Assembly (NCBI RefSeq): GCF_001427905.1
Contig: NZ_LMEF01000023.1
Location: 350,687-414,686 of the forward strand
Length of the DNA: 64,000 nt
Direction: 5' to 3'
Origin: Flavobacterium sp. Root420
GTDB taxonomy: Bacteria > Bacteroidota > Bacteroidia > Flavobacteriales > Flavobacteriaceae
The notes below the pieces were generated by a model, which saw only the letters and a program-made list of their open reading frames with translations, was not told where the DNA came from and searched no databases. The stretch's first letter is position 1. The number at the start of each line of letters is the position of its first letter. This document shows, piece by piece, positions 34,668 through 42,648 of this stretch. The position numbers and the translations under genes were made by a program.

Positions 34668-35972
34668 ATGGAAAAATATAACATGTCCAAAAATACCACT
34701 TTTTATGCTTTAGGCTTAAGTTATAAAAAAGCAGATGCAGCAATTAGAGGGAAGTTTAGTTTGGACAATAAAGCACAATCTGATCTTTTGTTGCAGGCAA
34801 AGGCAGAAGGGATCGAATCATTAATTGTCACTTCTACTTGTAATAGAACCGAAATATATGGTTTTGCCAATCATCCATATGAATTAATCAAATTACTTTG
34901 CCAAAACAGCAAGGGCTCGGTAGAAGAATTTCAACAAGTCGCTTATATATACAAGAATCAGGAAGCTGTTAACCATATGTTTCGTGTGGGAACGGGTTTA
35001 GATAGTCAGATTTTAGGTGATTTTGAAATCATTAGTCAAATTAAAATCGCTTTTAATAATAGCAAACGCGAGGACTTAATCAATACATTCCTTGATCGTT
35101 TAATAAACGCGGTTATACAGGCTAGCAAAAAAGTAAAAACAGATACTAAAATTTCATCCGGTGCCACATCTGTTTCATTTGCAGCTGTTCAATATATTAT
35201 CAGAAATGTAGAAGATATTAGAAATAAAAATATCTTACTATTCGGAACAGGGAAAATTGGCAGCAATACGTGCGAAAATTTAGTAAAACATACAAAGAAT
35301 ACCCATATTACCCTTATAAACAGAACAAAGAACAAGGCCATAGAATTAGCTGGTAAACTAAACGTTATTGTAAAGGATTTTCTGAATTTACAAGAAGAAA
35401 TAAAACAGACCGATGTGCTCATAGTCGCAACAGGTGCACAAAATCCAACTATAGACAAAACACTACTTAACAGAAAGAAACCCTTACTGATTTTGGACTT
35501 ATCGATTCCACGAAATGTAAATCCAGATGTAGCGCAAATTCCAGGAATAACTTTAATACATCTCGATTATTTGTCTCAGGTTACAGATGATACGCTTGAG
35601 AGAAGAAAGCAACATATTCCTGCTGCAGAAGCTATTATTGAGGATATGAAATTAGAATTCAATACATGGATAAATGGTCGAAAATATGCGCCAACTATCC
35701 ATGCGTTAAAAGCTAAACTTAATGATATTGTGGCAAGCGAATTGGCTTTTCAGAGAAAGAAAACAAGCAATTTTGATGTCGCTCAGGTTGATTTAATTAG
35801 CGCCAGGATTATTCAAAAAATAACAAACCACTTTGCAAGCCACTTGAAAAATGAAAATACTTGCGTGGATGAAAGTATTGACTTTATTGAAAAAGTATTT
35901 CAAATTGGACAGCTTTCACCGACACACGCTTCTTCTCAAATTGAAAAAACATACAAGATCAATCTTTCATAA
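34668..35972 (+). CDS. hemA: Glutamyl-tRNA reductase
   Basis: This enzyme reduces glutamyl-tRNA to glutamate-1-semialdehyde, the first step of C5 haem synthesis. The 434-residue protein has the active-site Cys in TSTCNRTEIYG (Cys58), the catalytic-domain DSQILGDFEI and an NADPH-binding fold with LLFGTGKIGSNTCENL. A helical dimerisation domain ends the protein. A second ATG five codons in (34683) is an alternative start. No other haem-synthesis gene is adjacent, whereas chromosomal hemA often clusters with hemC/hemD. This may therefore be a second copy serving the haem proteins of this region. Confidence 0.9.
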   Translation: MEKYNMSKNTTFYALGLSYKKADAAIRGKFSLDNKAQSDLLLQAKAEGIESLIVTSTCNRTEIYGFANHPYELIKLLCQNSKGSVEEFQQVAYIYKNQEAVNHMFRVGTGLDSQILGDFEIISQIKIAFNNSKREDLINTFLDRLINAVIQASKKVKTDTKISSGATSVSFAAVQYIIRNVEDIRNKNILLFGTGKIGSNTCENLVKHTKNTHITLINRTKNKAIELAGKLNVIVKDFLNLQEEIKQTDVLIVATGAQNPTIDKTLLNRKKPLLILDLSIPRNVNPDVAQIPGITLIHLDYLSQVTDDTLERRKQHIPAAEAIIEDMKLEFNTWINGRKYAPTIHALKAKLNDIVASELAFQRKKTSNFDVAQVDLISARIIQKITNHFASHLKNENTCVDESIDFIEKVFQIGQLSPTHASSQIEKTYKINLS

Positions 35973-36271
35973 GCAGTAAACGTATTGTAATTTAATTATT
36001 TTAAAAAAAAATATTCAAAATAAAAACAAAAAACCCGCCTTATATATTTAAATACAAGCCGGGGTATATTATTAATTTTGTGGCAAACATGGTTCGAATA
36101 TTTATAACTCTTATCTAAAAAATAAAAATTAGATATAAAATGTACACCATCCCCAACAGGACATCCAAACCAAATTCATAAAGCCAATGAAAGACAGCCT
36201 CTACTTCCAGTAAGCCAATCTCTTTAAATCCTCCATAAAATGGTGCGTAATTTGTCCTTTATGGGTCACTT

Positions 36272-36302
36272 AAAGAGACAACTAGTAAATAGTTGTCTCT
36301 TT
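36272..36302. terminator. Strong terminator, orphan
   Basis: AAAGAGACAACTA and TAGTTGTCTCTTT form a perfect 13-bp stem with a 5-base loop, followed by further T residues. It is 300 bp after hemA, so the gene it originally served may have been lost. Confidence 0.75.
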
Positions 36303-36563
36303 TTTTATACACAAATATGTAGATTTTTCGGATCAGGTGCAAAAGTTGGGGATTAAGCAAAAAGATTGGATAATCTGAACAGGAAGAAATCCACGAAAAC
36401 CTCTGGAGCAATAAAATCTCCGTGGCAAAATCGTGACAGTTTCAGTCTGGAGGAAAAACTGCCACAGAATTTTGTTCAATCCCTTATATAAAGGAGTTAA
36501 AGAAGTTAACGACTTGTTTTTTATGCTATAATTCTACATTTATTAATCTAAAAAAGTTGAATT

Positions 36564-36700
36564 ATGTTAGAGAGTAGCTTCGGGTTGGCATTTTTCCCAA
36601 AAAAGGAGTAAAATTAGAGCAGTTTATTTGAGTATAACTGTATATGAAAAAATCAGAAAACTTAAAACCCAACTTAGCTGACAATAGAGTCACCGGGTTT
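36564..36700 (+). pseudogene. Tyrosine recombinase N-terminal remnant
   Basis: The ATG at 36564 opens MLESSFGLAFFPKK, the typical first residues of Bacteroidota element integrases. The frame then stops, but the next frame continues with RSKIRAVYLSITVYEKIRK, again matching the family (usually RAVYLRITVDG). Beyond about 36700 the similarity fades. A frameshift and a deletion have removed the rest, including the catalytic domain. It marks a lost element. Confidence 0.6.
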
Positions 36701-36795
36701 ATATTTATAGCGAACTTCAAAAAATATATCAGGAACCCAACTAAAATACTTCCAGAAAAATTACAATCTATCCTTTGAGTTGATAGTCGTAATCT

Positions 36796-37524
36796 TTACT
36801 TTCTATTTTTTAATTTCCGTTTCAATAAGATTAAATTTAGTTTTATATTATCATAAATTAATCCTCCTAACAACACAAAGCCCCCAAGAAATAAGACCTG
36901 TAGTCCAATTCTTGAATAAAGAACACCTCCTGCAATGCCACCAATAAAAAAAAAGCTGATAATTGCAATTCGTAACTTAATTGAAGAAAAAAGCTCGGCT
37001 TTCTTATTTTGTTCCCTGTAAAAGAAAAGTTGAGATAGTTCAATACCCAAATCGGTAAAAAGACCTGTTAAATGAGTAGTTCGAACAATAGAATTTGAAA
37101 TCCTTGTAACAAATGAATTTTGCATTCCCATAGCAAAGAGCAATGTAAAAGAAATTAGATTGGGAAAACTGACGATTAGATCATCTCCAAAAGTGGCAAT
37201 AAAAAATAAAATTACAATCTCAATGGAAGCAGGAATGAGATGTACAATATTTTCTCTTCTACGGACTACTAATTCCATCAGAAGACTCGATGTGAAAGAG
37301 CCCATAAAAAAGAAAAAAATATAACCAAAGTAGATAAATGCTGTGAAGAAATCAAGTTTGAAAATTTCATCTACAAAAAAAGCAAAATGTCCCGTGACAT
37401 TTGTTGTGAGGGTCTGAACTGAAAAAAAACCTGCTACATTTACCATCCCGGCAACAAACGATAAAAGAGAAGCAATTTTTAGATTATGTTTTAAATTTCT
37501 TTTTTTTCCGTGGTGTTTGAACAT
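36796..37524 (-). CDS. DUF1275 (YoaK-type) membrane protein
   Basis: The 242-residue protein has about six hydrophobic segments and the DUF1275 signature: SFVAGMVNVAGFFSVQTLTTN, then VTGHFAFFVDEI and GMQNSFVTRISNSIVRTTHLTG. The family is a conserved small membrane transporter-like group of unknown substrate. It stands alone, transcribed leftward into the eroded region, and follows the Crp/Fnr gene by 190 bp on the same strand. Confidence 0.85.
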   Translation of the reverse strand: MFKHHGKKRNLKHNLKIASLLSFVAGMVNVAGFFSVQTLTTNVTGHFAFFVDEIFKLDFFTAFIYFGYIFFFFMGSFTSSLLMELVVRRRENIVHLIPASIEIVILFFIATFGDDLIVSFPNLISFTLLFAMGMQNSFVTRISNSIVRTTHLTGLFTDLGIELSQLFFYREQNKKAELFSSIKLRIAIISFFFIGGIAGGVLYSRIGLQVLFLGGFVLLGGLIYDNIKLNLILLKRKLKNRK

Positions 37525-37714
37525 TTATAATCCTTTTTTAAGTTTGTATCGTTCTTAACTACCAAAGCATTATATTCTAAATGCCTTTTCTAATATGAAT
37601 TATGTACTCTTTTTCTCTGCTCCTAAATTATTCCTATAAACAAAGTAATTACCCGGATTTTAAATAAATTTTTATTCTTTACCCGCCGAAGTGCTTAATT
37701 TTCCAGCAATTTCC

Positions 37715-38398
37715 TTAATAAAAATTGGCTATATGGGTTAATTGCTGAAAATTCATTAACTGAATTTTACGTCCCTCCATCCAAATAAGATTTTCATTCT
37801 TAAAATCATGAAGTACCCTTGCCAGGGTTTCATTTACAGTACCTACCATATTGGCCAAATCTCCTCTGGAAAGTGTAATAAAAACATCTTTTTGATCCTT
37901 ATTTATTTTATACTTGTCGTGCAAAATCAATAAGCTAAGCGCTACACGTTCTCTCACAGTTCGCTGCGATAAAACAGCCATCAAATTTGCCATTACACTA
38001 AACTCATGACTAAGGCATTTTAAAAGTAAGCGCGAAAATACTACAGAATTATTAAGGACATTAAAAAAGTCGTCTTTAGGAATAAATGAAATAATTGAAT
38101 TTTCAATAACCACGGCAGTATCTCCATATGCCTGCTCACTCAGTATAGCTGTATAACCAAAAAATTCACCTGAATTGTAGATATAAATAATTTGCTCCCT
38201 TCCATCACTATCAACCTTGTACTTTTTTACCTTACCGGTTTGAATATAAAAAATACCAGTAGGCAATGTACCTTCAGTGAATATTGTCTGGTTTTTAACA
38301 TATTTTTTACTTTGCATTATCTTTTCAAGCAGATCCTTATCACACTGAGGTAACTCGTTTAAAACATACTGATTATTGAAGATAAATTTTGAAATCAT
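37715..38398 (-). CDS. Crp/Fnr-family regulator (first stand-alone copy)
   Basis: The 227-residue protein has a cyclic-nucleotide-type beta roll (QTIFTEGTLPTGIFYIQTGKVKKY), a dimer helix and a C-terminal winged helix (SRGDLANMVGTVNETLARVLHDF). No N-terminal Cys cluster for an FNR iron-sulphur centre is present. The recognition helix reads N-E-T-L-A-R, differing from both CRP and FNR at the residues that set specificity. A TTG four codons upstream also opens the frame, but the ATG at 38398 is preferred. A perfect FNR-type box lies 45 bp upstream and a -7 element TAACTTTG lies 10 bp upstream on the minus strand, suggesting regulation by a Crp/Fnr protein, possibly itself. Confidence 0.88.
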   Translation of the reverse strand: MISKFIFNNQYVLNELPQCDKDLLEKIMQSKKYVKNQTIFTEGTLPTGIFYIQTGKVKKYKVDSDGREQIIYIYNSGEFFGYTAILSEQAYGDTAVVIENSIISFIPKDDFFNVLNNSVVFSRLLLKCLSHEFSVMANLMAVLSQRTVRERVALSLLILHDKYKINKDQKDVFITLSRGDLANMVGTVNETLARVLHDFKNENLIWMEGRKIQLMNFQQLTHIANFY

Positions 38399-38407
38399 AG
38401 CTAATTT

Positions 38408-38415
38408 CAAAGTTA
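38408..38415 (-). promoter_or_regulatory. -7 element of the first Crp/Fnr gene
   Basis: On the minus strand the sequence is TAACTTTG, an exact match to TAnnTTTG, ending 9 bp before the ATG at 38398. Confidence 0.5.
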
Positions 38416-38442
38416 CGATATTTTTCCCTTCTCTATATAAAC

Positions 38443-38456
38443 TTGATTTAAATCAA
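38443..38456. promoter_or_regulatory. Perfect FNR/Crp-type box between divergent genes
   Basis: TTGAT-TTAA-ATCAA matches the classical FNR consensus. The symmetry extends to 22 bp (38439-38460, half-site AAACTTGATTT). It lies 45 bp upstream of the Crp/Fnr start (minus strand) and about 50 bp before a plus-strand TACTTTTG -7 element at 38502, so it could act on both directions. Confidence 0.65.
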
Positions 38457-38501
38457 GTTTTATATACCATTTTAATCAACTAAATCGATTTCAAATCTAT
38501 C

Positions 38502-38509
38502 TACTTTTG
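38502..38509 (+). promoter_or_regulatory. -7 element upstream of the GcvH-like operon
   Basis: TACTTTTG matches TAnnTTTG. It lies 28 bp before the small open frame at 38537 and 152 bp before the GcvH-like ATG. Confidence 0.45.
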
Positions 38510-38536
38510 TAGCATTGAAAATGAAATTTTATCTCA

Positions 38537-38659
38537 ATGAGAATCATGAAACACATAGAACAACCCAAAAGTATTGGTATTGATGCCTCTAAAAAAAACC
38601 ATTGGAATTTAACGCAACTGTTGTTCAGACTCCCTTTATTTAAATTTAAATCTTTATAA
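38537..38659 (+). CDS. Small leader-like open frame of 40 residues
   Basis: An ATG at 38537 (second ATG at 38546) opens a 40-residue basic peptide ending LFRLPLFKFKSL, with no known family. It starts 28 bp after a good -7 element and stops 1 bp before the GcvH-like start, so it could be a real first gene or a translated leader. The evidence is position only. Confidence 0.35.
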   Translation: MRIMKHIEQPKSIGIDASKKNHWNLTQLLFRLPLFKFKSL

Positions 38660-38660
38660 T

Positions 38661-39032
38661 ATGTATATTCCCAGAGCATTATATTATACTAAAAATCACT
38701 TGTGGTTAAGACAAATTGGATTATTCGATTATTTCGTAGGTATCACTGATTTTGCCCAAAAAGAAATAGGCGAAATCAGTTTAATTGAACTCGAACTAAA
38801 CAGTCAGCACATGAAAAAGGAAATTTTATGGGGAAAGATCTATGGACTTAATCAAACTTTTACTCTCCTTACCCCTTTTGATTGCAAGGTTATGGAAACA
38901 AACTTTCATTTAGATAAAAGCCCTTCAAGTATTAATCGAGATCCATACAATCACTGGTTATTAAGGGTTTCGACAGTTGCCAGCACTTACGGATTATTAA
39001 CCAATGAAGAATATACAGCACTTATTCAATGA
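38661..39032 (+). CDS. GcvH-like protein lacking the lipoyl lysine
   Basis: The 123-residue protein has the length and strand order of the glycine-cleavage H protein: KNHLWLRQIGLFDYFVGIT matches the usual start, and DFAQKEIGEISLIELE follows. In H proteins the lipoic acid sits on the Lys of an ESVKA-type turn. Here the corresponding stretch is WGKIYGLNQTFTLLTPF, with Asn at that place. It therefore probably cannot carry lipoate and must act as a binding or scaffold protein. It overlaps the methyltransferase start by 4 bp (ATGA). A degraded GcvP start lies 2 kb downstream, hinting that a glycine-cleavage-like set once existed here. Confidence 0.7.
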   Translation: MYIPRALYYTKNHLWLRQIGLFDYFVGITDFAQKEIGEISLIELELNSQHMKKEILWGKIYGLNQTFTLLTPFDCKVMETNFHLDKSPSSINRDPYNHWLLRVSTVASTYGLLTNEEYTALIQ

Positions 39033-39625
39033 TATTTAAATTCCTCAAATTAAATATAGCTGTTGAGGACATCACCTTCAACGAGCTCTACCCAAGTAGA
39101 ATAAAAAGACTTGCAGCGCGCCATTGGACCCCTGTTGCAGTTGCCAAATTTGCAGCTGAGTATTTAGCTGATAAGCCTCATAAAAAAGTATTGGATATAG
39201 GTTCTGGGGTAGGCAAGTTTTGCCTTGTGGGAGCGGCCTCTACCAAAGGCAAATTTTACGGTGTGGAGCAAAGAGAATCACTTGTTAGGCTATCGAAAAA
39301 AATTGCTGACAAGTACGATGTAACTAATGTGGAATTTATCCATTCCAATATCAATAAAATTGACTTTTCTGACTATGAAGCCTTCTATTTTTATAATTCC
39401 TTTTATGAAAATATTGATTTTTCATGTTCCATTGATAAAACAATAGTTCCTGAAAGAGAATTATTTTATTCCTACTCCAAATATGTAAAAGAACAGCTTG
39501 AGAAAACACCAATCGGCACCAGATTAGTTACCTATTGGAGTAATTGGCAGGAAATCCCGGATAGTTTTGAACTGGAATATGCTTCTCGCGGAGGCTTATT
39601 ACTCTTTTGGCAGAAAACATCTTAA
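39029..39625 (+). CDS. Class I SAM-dependent methyltransferase
   Basis: The 198-residue protein has motif I KVLDIGSGVGKFCLVGA (about residues 51-67), an acidic residue at the end of the second strand (YGVEQRESLV) and a motif-IV-like DYEAFYFYNSFYE. The substrate is unknown. It is translationally coupled to the GcvH-like gene and followed, after 190 bp, by an alpha-oxoamine synthase, so a joint role is possible. Confidence 0.75.
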   Translation: MIFKFLKLNIAVEDITFNELYPSRIKRLAARHWTPVAVAKFAAEYLADKPHKKVLDIGSGVGKFCLVGAASTKGKFYGVEQRESLVRLSKKIADKYDVTNVEFIHSNINKIDFSDYEAFYFYNSFYENIDFSCSIDKTIVPERELFYSYSKYVKEQLEKTPIGTRLVTYWSNWQEIPDSFELEYASRGGLLLFWQKTS

Positions 39626-39660
39626 CGAATAAAGAAATAAACTTGCTGGGATTAAAAAAG

Positions 39661-39678
39661 CAAAGCAGTACTGCTTTG
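39661..39678. promoter_or_regulatory. Perfect 18-bp palindrome before the oxoamine synthase
   Basis: CAAAGCAGT followed by its exact reverse complement ACTGCTTTG lies between the methyltransferase and oxoamine synthase genes. It lacks a loop and a T-run, so an operator is more likely than a terminator. No factor is assigned. Confidence 0.4.
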
Positions 39679-39814
39679 GAAATCCAAATCCATTTACAAA
39701 ATATTTCATTTAATAACCACACTATTGTCCTTTAGGTCATTAGAAAAAAACAGAAAATAAGATAACGAGATTTAAAAAAAAATAAAAATTATAACCATTC
39801 AATTTAAAAATATT

Positions 39815-41065
39815 ATGACTATAATGGATAAAATAAGCATCCGTCCTGGACCATTAGGCGATCATGCTCATTATGCACATGGATATTATGCCTACCCGAG
39901 ACTCGAAGGGGAGATTAGTAATACAATGCTTTTTAATGGTAAGAAAAAATTGGTATGGAGCCTGAACAACTATTTAGGATTGGCCAATCATCCTGAAATC
40001 AGGGAAGCCGATAATGAAGGCACCAGGTTATATGGTCTTGCCTATCCTATGGGGGCACGTATGATGAGCGGAAATACCAAACTGCACGAAGAGTTTGAGC
40101 AGAAAATTGCAGACCATGTTCAAAAAGAAGATGCCTTTTTATTAAACTATGGCTATCAGGGAATGGTATCTATCATTGACAGCCTGGTAGATCGAAAAGA
40201 TGTTATTGTTTATGATGCAGAATCGCATGCCTGTATCCTTGATGGAATGCGCCTGCATCTGGGAAAACGTTTCGTTTTCAAGCACAATAATATTGAAGAT
40301 TGTGAAAAACAGCTCGAGCGTGCTAAAAAAATTGTCAAAGAAACAAAGGGTGCAATCCTGGTAATAACAGAAGGTGTTTTTGGTATGCGAGGTGATCAGG
40401 GCAAATTAAAAGAAATTGTAGCCCTTAAAAAGAAATATAATTTTTCACTCCTGGTTGATGATGCCCATGGGATTGGCACTATGGGCAAAACCGGTGCGGG
40501 AACTGGCGAAGAACAGGGTGTTCAGGATGGTATTGATTTTTATTTTGGAACATTCGCAAAATCTTTTGCAGGAATTGGCGCTTTTGTTGCCAGTACTAAA
40601 AAGGCAATATTATTCTTAAAATATAATATGCGTTCACAGATATTTGCAAAAGCATTACCAATGCCAATGGTTTTCGGGGCTTTAAAACGATTGGAAGTAA
40701 TGCGTACCAGGCCTGAACTCAGGGAGAAACTTTGGGAAATTACCCACAGTCTGCAAAATGGCCTGACTGCTGCAGGTTTTGATATCGGCAATACCGATTC
40801 TCCTGTTACTCCTGTTTACCTCAATGGCACCCTGGCTGAAGCAACCGCTCTAGTCAGCGATTTGCGGGAAAACTACCAGATTTTCTGCTCAGTAGTAGTA
40901 TACCCTGTTGTACCAAAAGGGATGATTATTCTACGATTGATACCCACTGCAGTGCACACCTTAGAGGATGTCCAAAGGACCATAGATGTGTTTAAAGAAA
41001 TCAGATCTAATCTGAATTCAGGACAGTACAAAAAAGAGCAGCAACAGGAAAAGGCGACAGTTTAA
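39815..41065 (+). CDS. Alpha-oxoamine synthase (SPT/KBL-like, PLP-dependent)
   Basis: The 416-residue enzyme belongs to the fold type I PLP family that condenses an amino acid with an acyl thioester (serine palmitoyltransferase, KBL, BioF). Visible features are NNYLGLANHPEI (substrate loop), GARMMSGNTKLHEEFE, DAESHACILDGMRL, LLVDDAHGIGTMGKTG (PLP Asp and His) and the PLP lysine in GTFAKSFAGIGAF. The wording is closest to the Bacteroidota sphingolipid/sulfonolipid-type synthases, but the amino-acid substrate cannot be read from sequence. It follows the GcvH-like/methyltransferase pair. Directly behind it lie remnants of gcvP and a thiolase gene. Confidence 0.78.
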   Translation: MTIMDKISIRPGPLGDHAHYAHGYYAYPRLEGEISNTMLFNGKKKLVWSLNNYLGLANHPEIREADNEGTRLYGLAYPMGARMMSGNTKLHEEFEQKIADHVQKEDAFLLNYGYQGMVSIIDSLVDRKDVIVYDAESHACILDGMRLHLGKRFVFKHNNIEDCEKQLERAKKIVKETKGAILVITEGVFGMRGDQGKLKEIVALKKKYNFSLLVDDAHGIGTMGKTGAGTGEEQGVQDGIDFYFGTFAKSFAGIGAFVASTKKAILFLKYNMRSQIFAKALPMPMVFGALKRLEVMRTRPELREKLWEITHSLQNGLTAAGFDIGNTDSPVTPVYLNGTLAEATALVSDLRENYQIFCSVVVYPVVPKGMIILRLIPTAVHTLEDVQRTIDVFKEIRSNLNSGQYKKEQQQEKATV

Positions 41066-41075
41066 ATCATAAAAT

Positions 41076-41172
41076 ATGAAAACAGATCAATTTATAACGC
41101 GCCACAGCGGTGCAAACAAAAAGACTCAAAAGAAATGCTGGATATTATAGGGGTTTCTAGAGTTGAATTAGT
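41076..41172 (+). pseudogene. GcvP (glycine dehydrogenase) N-terminal remnant
   Basis: The ATG at 41076 gives MKTDQFITRHSGANKKTQ. After a frame change the next residues are MLDIIGVSRVELV, which together match the start of GcvP (typically MKTDxFxxRHIGP then MLKxIGVxSLxEL). A frameshift near 41135 and a stop disrupt it, and thiolase-like sequence begins at 41173. Only about 30 residues of the roughly 950-residue protein remain. Confidence 0.6.
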
Positions 41173-41275
41173 AACACTCAAAAATTAAAATTGGATCCAG
41201 AAAAAGTAAATGTAAATGGTGACGCTGTTTCTTTAGCACATCGCTAGGCTATTCAGGTGTGTGTATTGTATTACA
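41173..41275 (+). pseudogene. Thiolase fragment (internal segment)
   Basis: The frame from 41173 reads NTQKLKLDPEKVNVNGDAVS then LAHR, matching the acetyl-CoA acyltransferase motif LDPEKVNVNGGAVSLGHPLG. After a one-base shift LGYSGVCIVLH follows, matching the next residues of that family. A stop and a frameshift show it is dead. The part of thiolase that should precede and follow this segment is found 1.4 kb downstream (42649). Confidence 0.7.
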
Positions 41276-41386
41276 TTAATTAAATATAATTAAACAATGG
41301 AGGTGCGAATGAGTAATATAAATAATACGCTATCATAATGCGAAAAACTAAAAAATGTCACCCAATACTCTGATGGCTAATTTTAA

Positions 41387-41421
41387 AAAGGGAAGAGTAT
41401 TAATTAAAGACTCTCCCTTTT
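41387..41421 (-). terminator. Terminator after DUF983
   Basis: AAAAGGGAAGAGT and ACTCTCCCTTTT form a stem of about 12 bp with one bulge. On the minus strand it is followed by TTTTTAAAATT, 24 bp after the DUF983 stop. It may also stop plus-strand transcription. Confidence 0.65.
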
Positions 41422-41444
41422 CTAAGTCAGGTGTTTTTTTTAAA

Positions 41445-41831
41445 CTAAATCTCTTTTATGGTTGTTTTTGGATCATAGGAGATAAACATATTGATGTAAA
41501 TATTCCTGGATAATCTCAGCAATACTGGAAATAAAATAATCAGTACCACAACAATTGCAATAAACGATGTTTTTAGACTGGAATTAAAAATAAGATATGA
41601 GATAATGAAAGCTGCAATTCCCACAGCAACATTCAATCCATAGCTTACATACATTGCTCCAAAAAAGAAAGAAGGTTCTATCTGATATCTTAGCCCGCAA
41701 TGGCTACATTTCTCGTGCATTTTTAAAACAGAACCTAAATGCAGTGGGTTTTTATCCACATACATATTTTCATTTTGACATTTAGGACAGCTTCCTGTTA
41801 AAATACTATTTAATTTAGATCCCTTTTTCAT
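41445..41831 (-). CDS. DUF983 membrane protein
   Basis: The 128-residue protein has an N-terminal zinc-ribbon-like part with two CxxC motifs (TGSCPKCQNE and EKCSHCGLRY) and two membrane segments, as in DUF983. Function is unknown. It is divergent from the second Crp/Fnr gene with mirrored promoters between them. Confidence 0.85.
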   Translation of the reverse strand: MKKGSKLNSILTGSCPKCQNENMYVDKNPLHLGSVLKMHEKCSHCGLRYQIEPSFFFGAMYVSYGLNVAVGIAAFIISYLIFNSSLKTSFIAIVVVLIILFPVLLRLSRNIYINMFISYDPKTTIKEI

Positions 41832-41857
41832 CTGCTACTAATCTATTATATTCACAA

Positions 41858-41918
41858 CAAATATATAACATTTGTTATAAATGATAATACTATATGTTAT
41901 ACTTATTTATTATATTTG
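41858..41918. promoter_or_regulatory. Mirrored divergent promoters with operator-like repeats
   Basis: TATATTTG, an exact TAnnTTTG match, occurs on the minus strand at 41858-41865 (towards DUF983) and on the plus strand at 41911-41918 (towards the Crp/Fnr gene, only 4 bp before its ATG). Between them TATAACA-TT-TGTTATA (41864-41879) forms an inverted repeat and TGTTATA recurs at 41895-41901, two helical turns from its first copy. This suggests shared control and a nearly leaderless Crp/Fnr mRNA. Confidence 0.5.
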
Positions 41919-41922
41919 TTGT

Positions 41923-42627
41923 ATGAAAGATTTTTTTACCCAATTTGATTTTCAGAGCAACCTACTTTTTCAGGAGTTAACACCTGAAGAAAATCAATTA
42001 GTCTGCAATGTTATGGAGCCCCTTACTATCAAAAAGGGAAATATGCTCTTTTATGAACAGGGAATCCCTACGGGCATTTTCCAAATAAAACATGGTAAAG
42101 CAAAAAAATTCAAACGCGGCTTTAGTGGTGATGAACAAATTTTTTACATCTATACTGATGGCGATGTATTAGGCTACCATGCTTTGTTGGGTGAAGAGCG
42201 ATACCAGGATTCTTGTCAGGCCTTAGAAGATTTAGAAGCAAATTTCATTGCCAAGGATGATTTTTTAAGATTACTAAAAGAAATTCCCTCTCTACAACAC
42301 ACTTTTATAAAAAACATTAGCCATGAATTTGGGGTACTGGCCAATACCATCGCAGTACTGGCACAAAAAGATCAAAAAACCCGATTGGCAATATTTTTGT
42401 TGCTATTGGAGAAGAGATTCAGTCAAAACTCTGAAAAGGTTCAGGGAATTGATTTGACTCGTGACGATCTGGCAAATATTATTGGTACATCGCAGGAAAG
42501 CCTGGGAAGAAACCTTAAACAGTTTAAAGAAGAGGGAATTATTGAAATTGACAAACGAAAGATTTACATAAAAAATAGATATCCCTTATTGCAGTTTCTA
42601 GATCTTAAATTAGCTGATTTACAATAA
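41923..42627 (+). CDS. Crp/Fnr-family regulator (second stand-alone copy)
   Basis: The 234-residue protein has an N-terminal beta roll (MLFYEQGIPTGIFQIKHGKAKKF), the dimer helix and a winged helix with GTSQESLGRNLKQF. The recognition residues read Q-E-S-L-G-R, closer to CRP (R-E-T-V-G-R) than to FNR. No Cys cluster is present. The frame is open 14 codons further upstream, but the ATG at 41923 fits the family start and lies just after a -7 element. It shares 30-40% wording with the copy at 37715 by eye. Confidence 0.88.
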   Translation: MKDFFTQFDFQSNLLFQELTPEENQLVCNVMEPLTIKKGNMLFYEQGIPTGIFQIKHGKAKKFKRGFSGDEQIFYIYTDGDVLGYHALLGEERYQDSCQALEDLEANFIAKDDFLRLLKEIPSLQHTFIKNISHEFGVLANTIAVLAQKDQKTRLAIFLLLLEKRFSQNSEKVQGIDLTRDDLANIIGTSQESLGRNLKQFKEEGIIEIDKRKIYIKNRYPLLQFLDLKLADLQ

Positions 42628-42648
42628 CTTAAAAAACAACTTAGGTAA

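Larger units (their letters stand above)
35973..36795. other. Eroded region between hemA and DUF1275
   Basis: More than 800 bp without an intact gene. It contains a strong terminator far from any complete upstream gene (36272-36302) and the N-terminal remnant of a tyrosine recombinase (from 36564). A weak GC-containing inverted repeat lies near 36035-36063. The picture is of an integration scar or deleted genes. Confidence 0.55.

Noticed and set aside
36033..36066. Terminator with stem CCCGCCTT / AAGCCGGG
   Set aside because: The stem has a mismatch in its centre, a long loop and an A-run on the wrong side for a hemA terminator.
38521..38583. A 20-codon frame starting at an ATG after the -7 element
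   Set aside because: Very short and unsupported; the overlapping 40-codon frame ends next to the GcvH-like start and is the better candidate.
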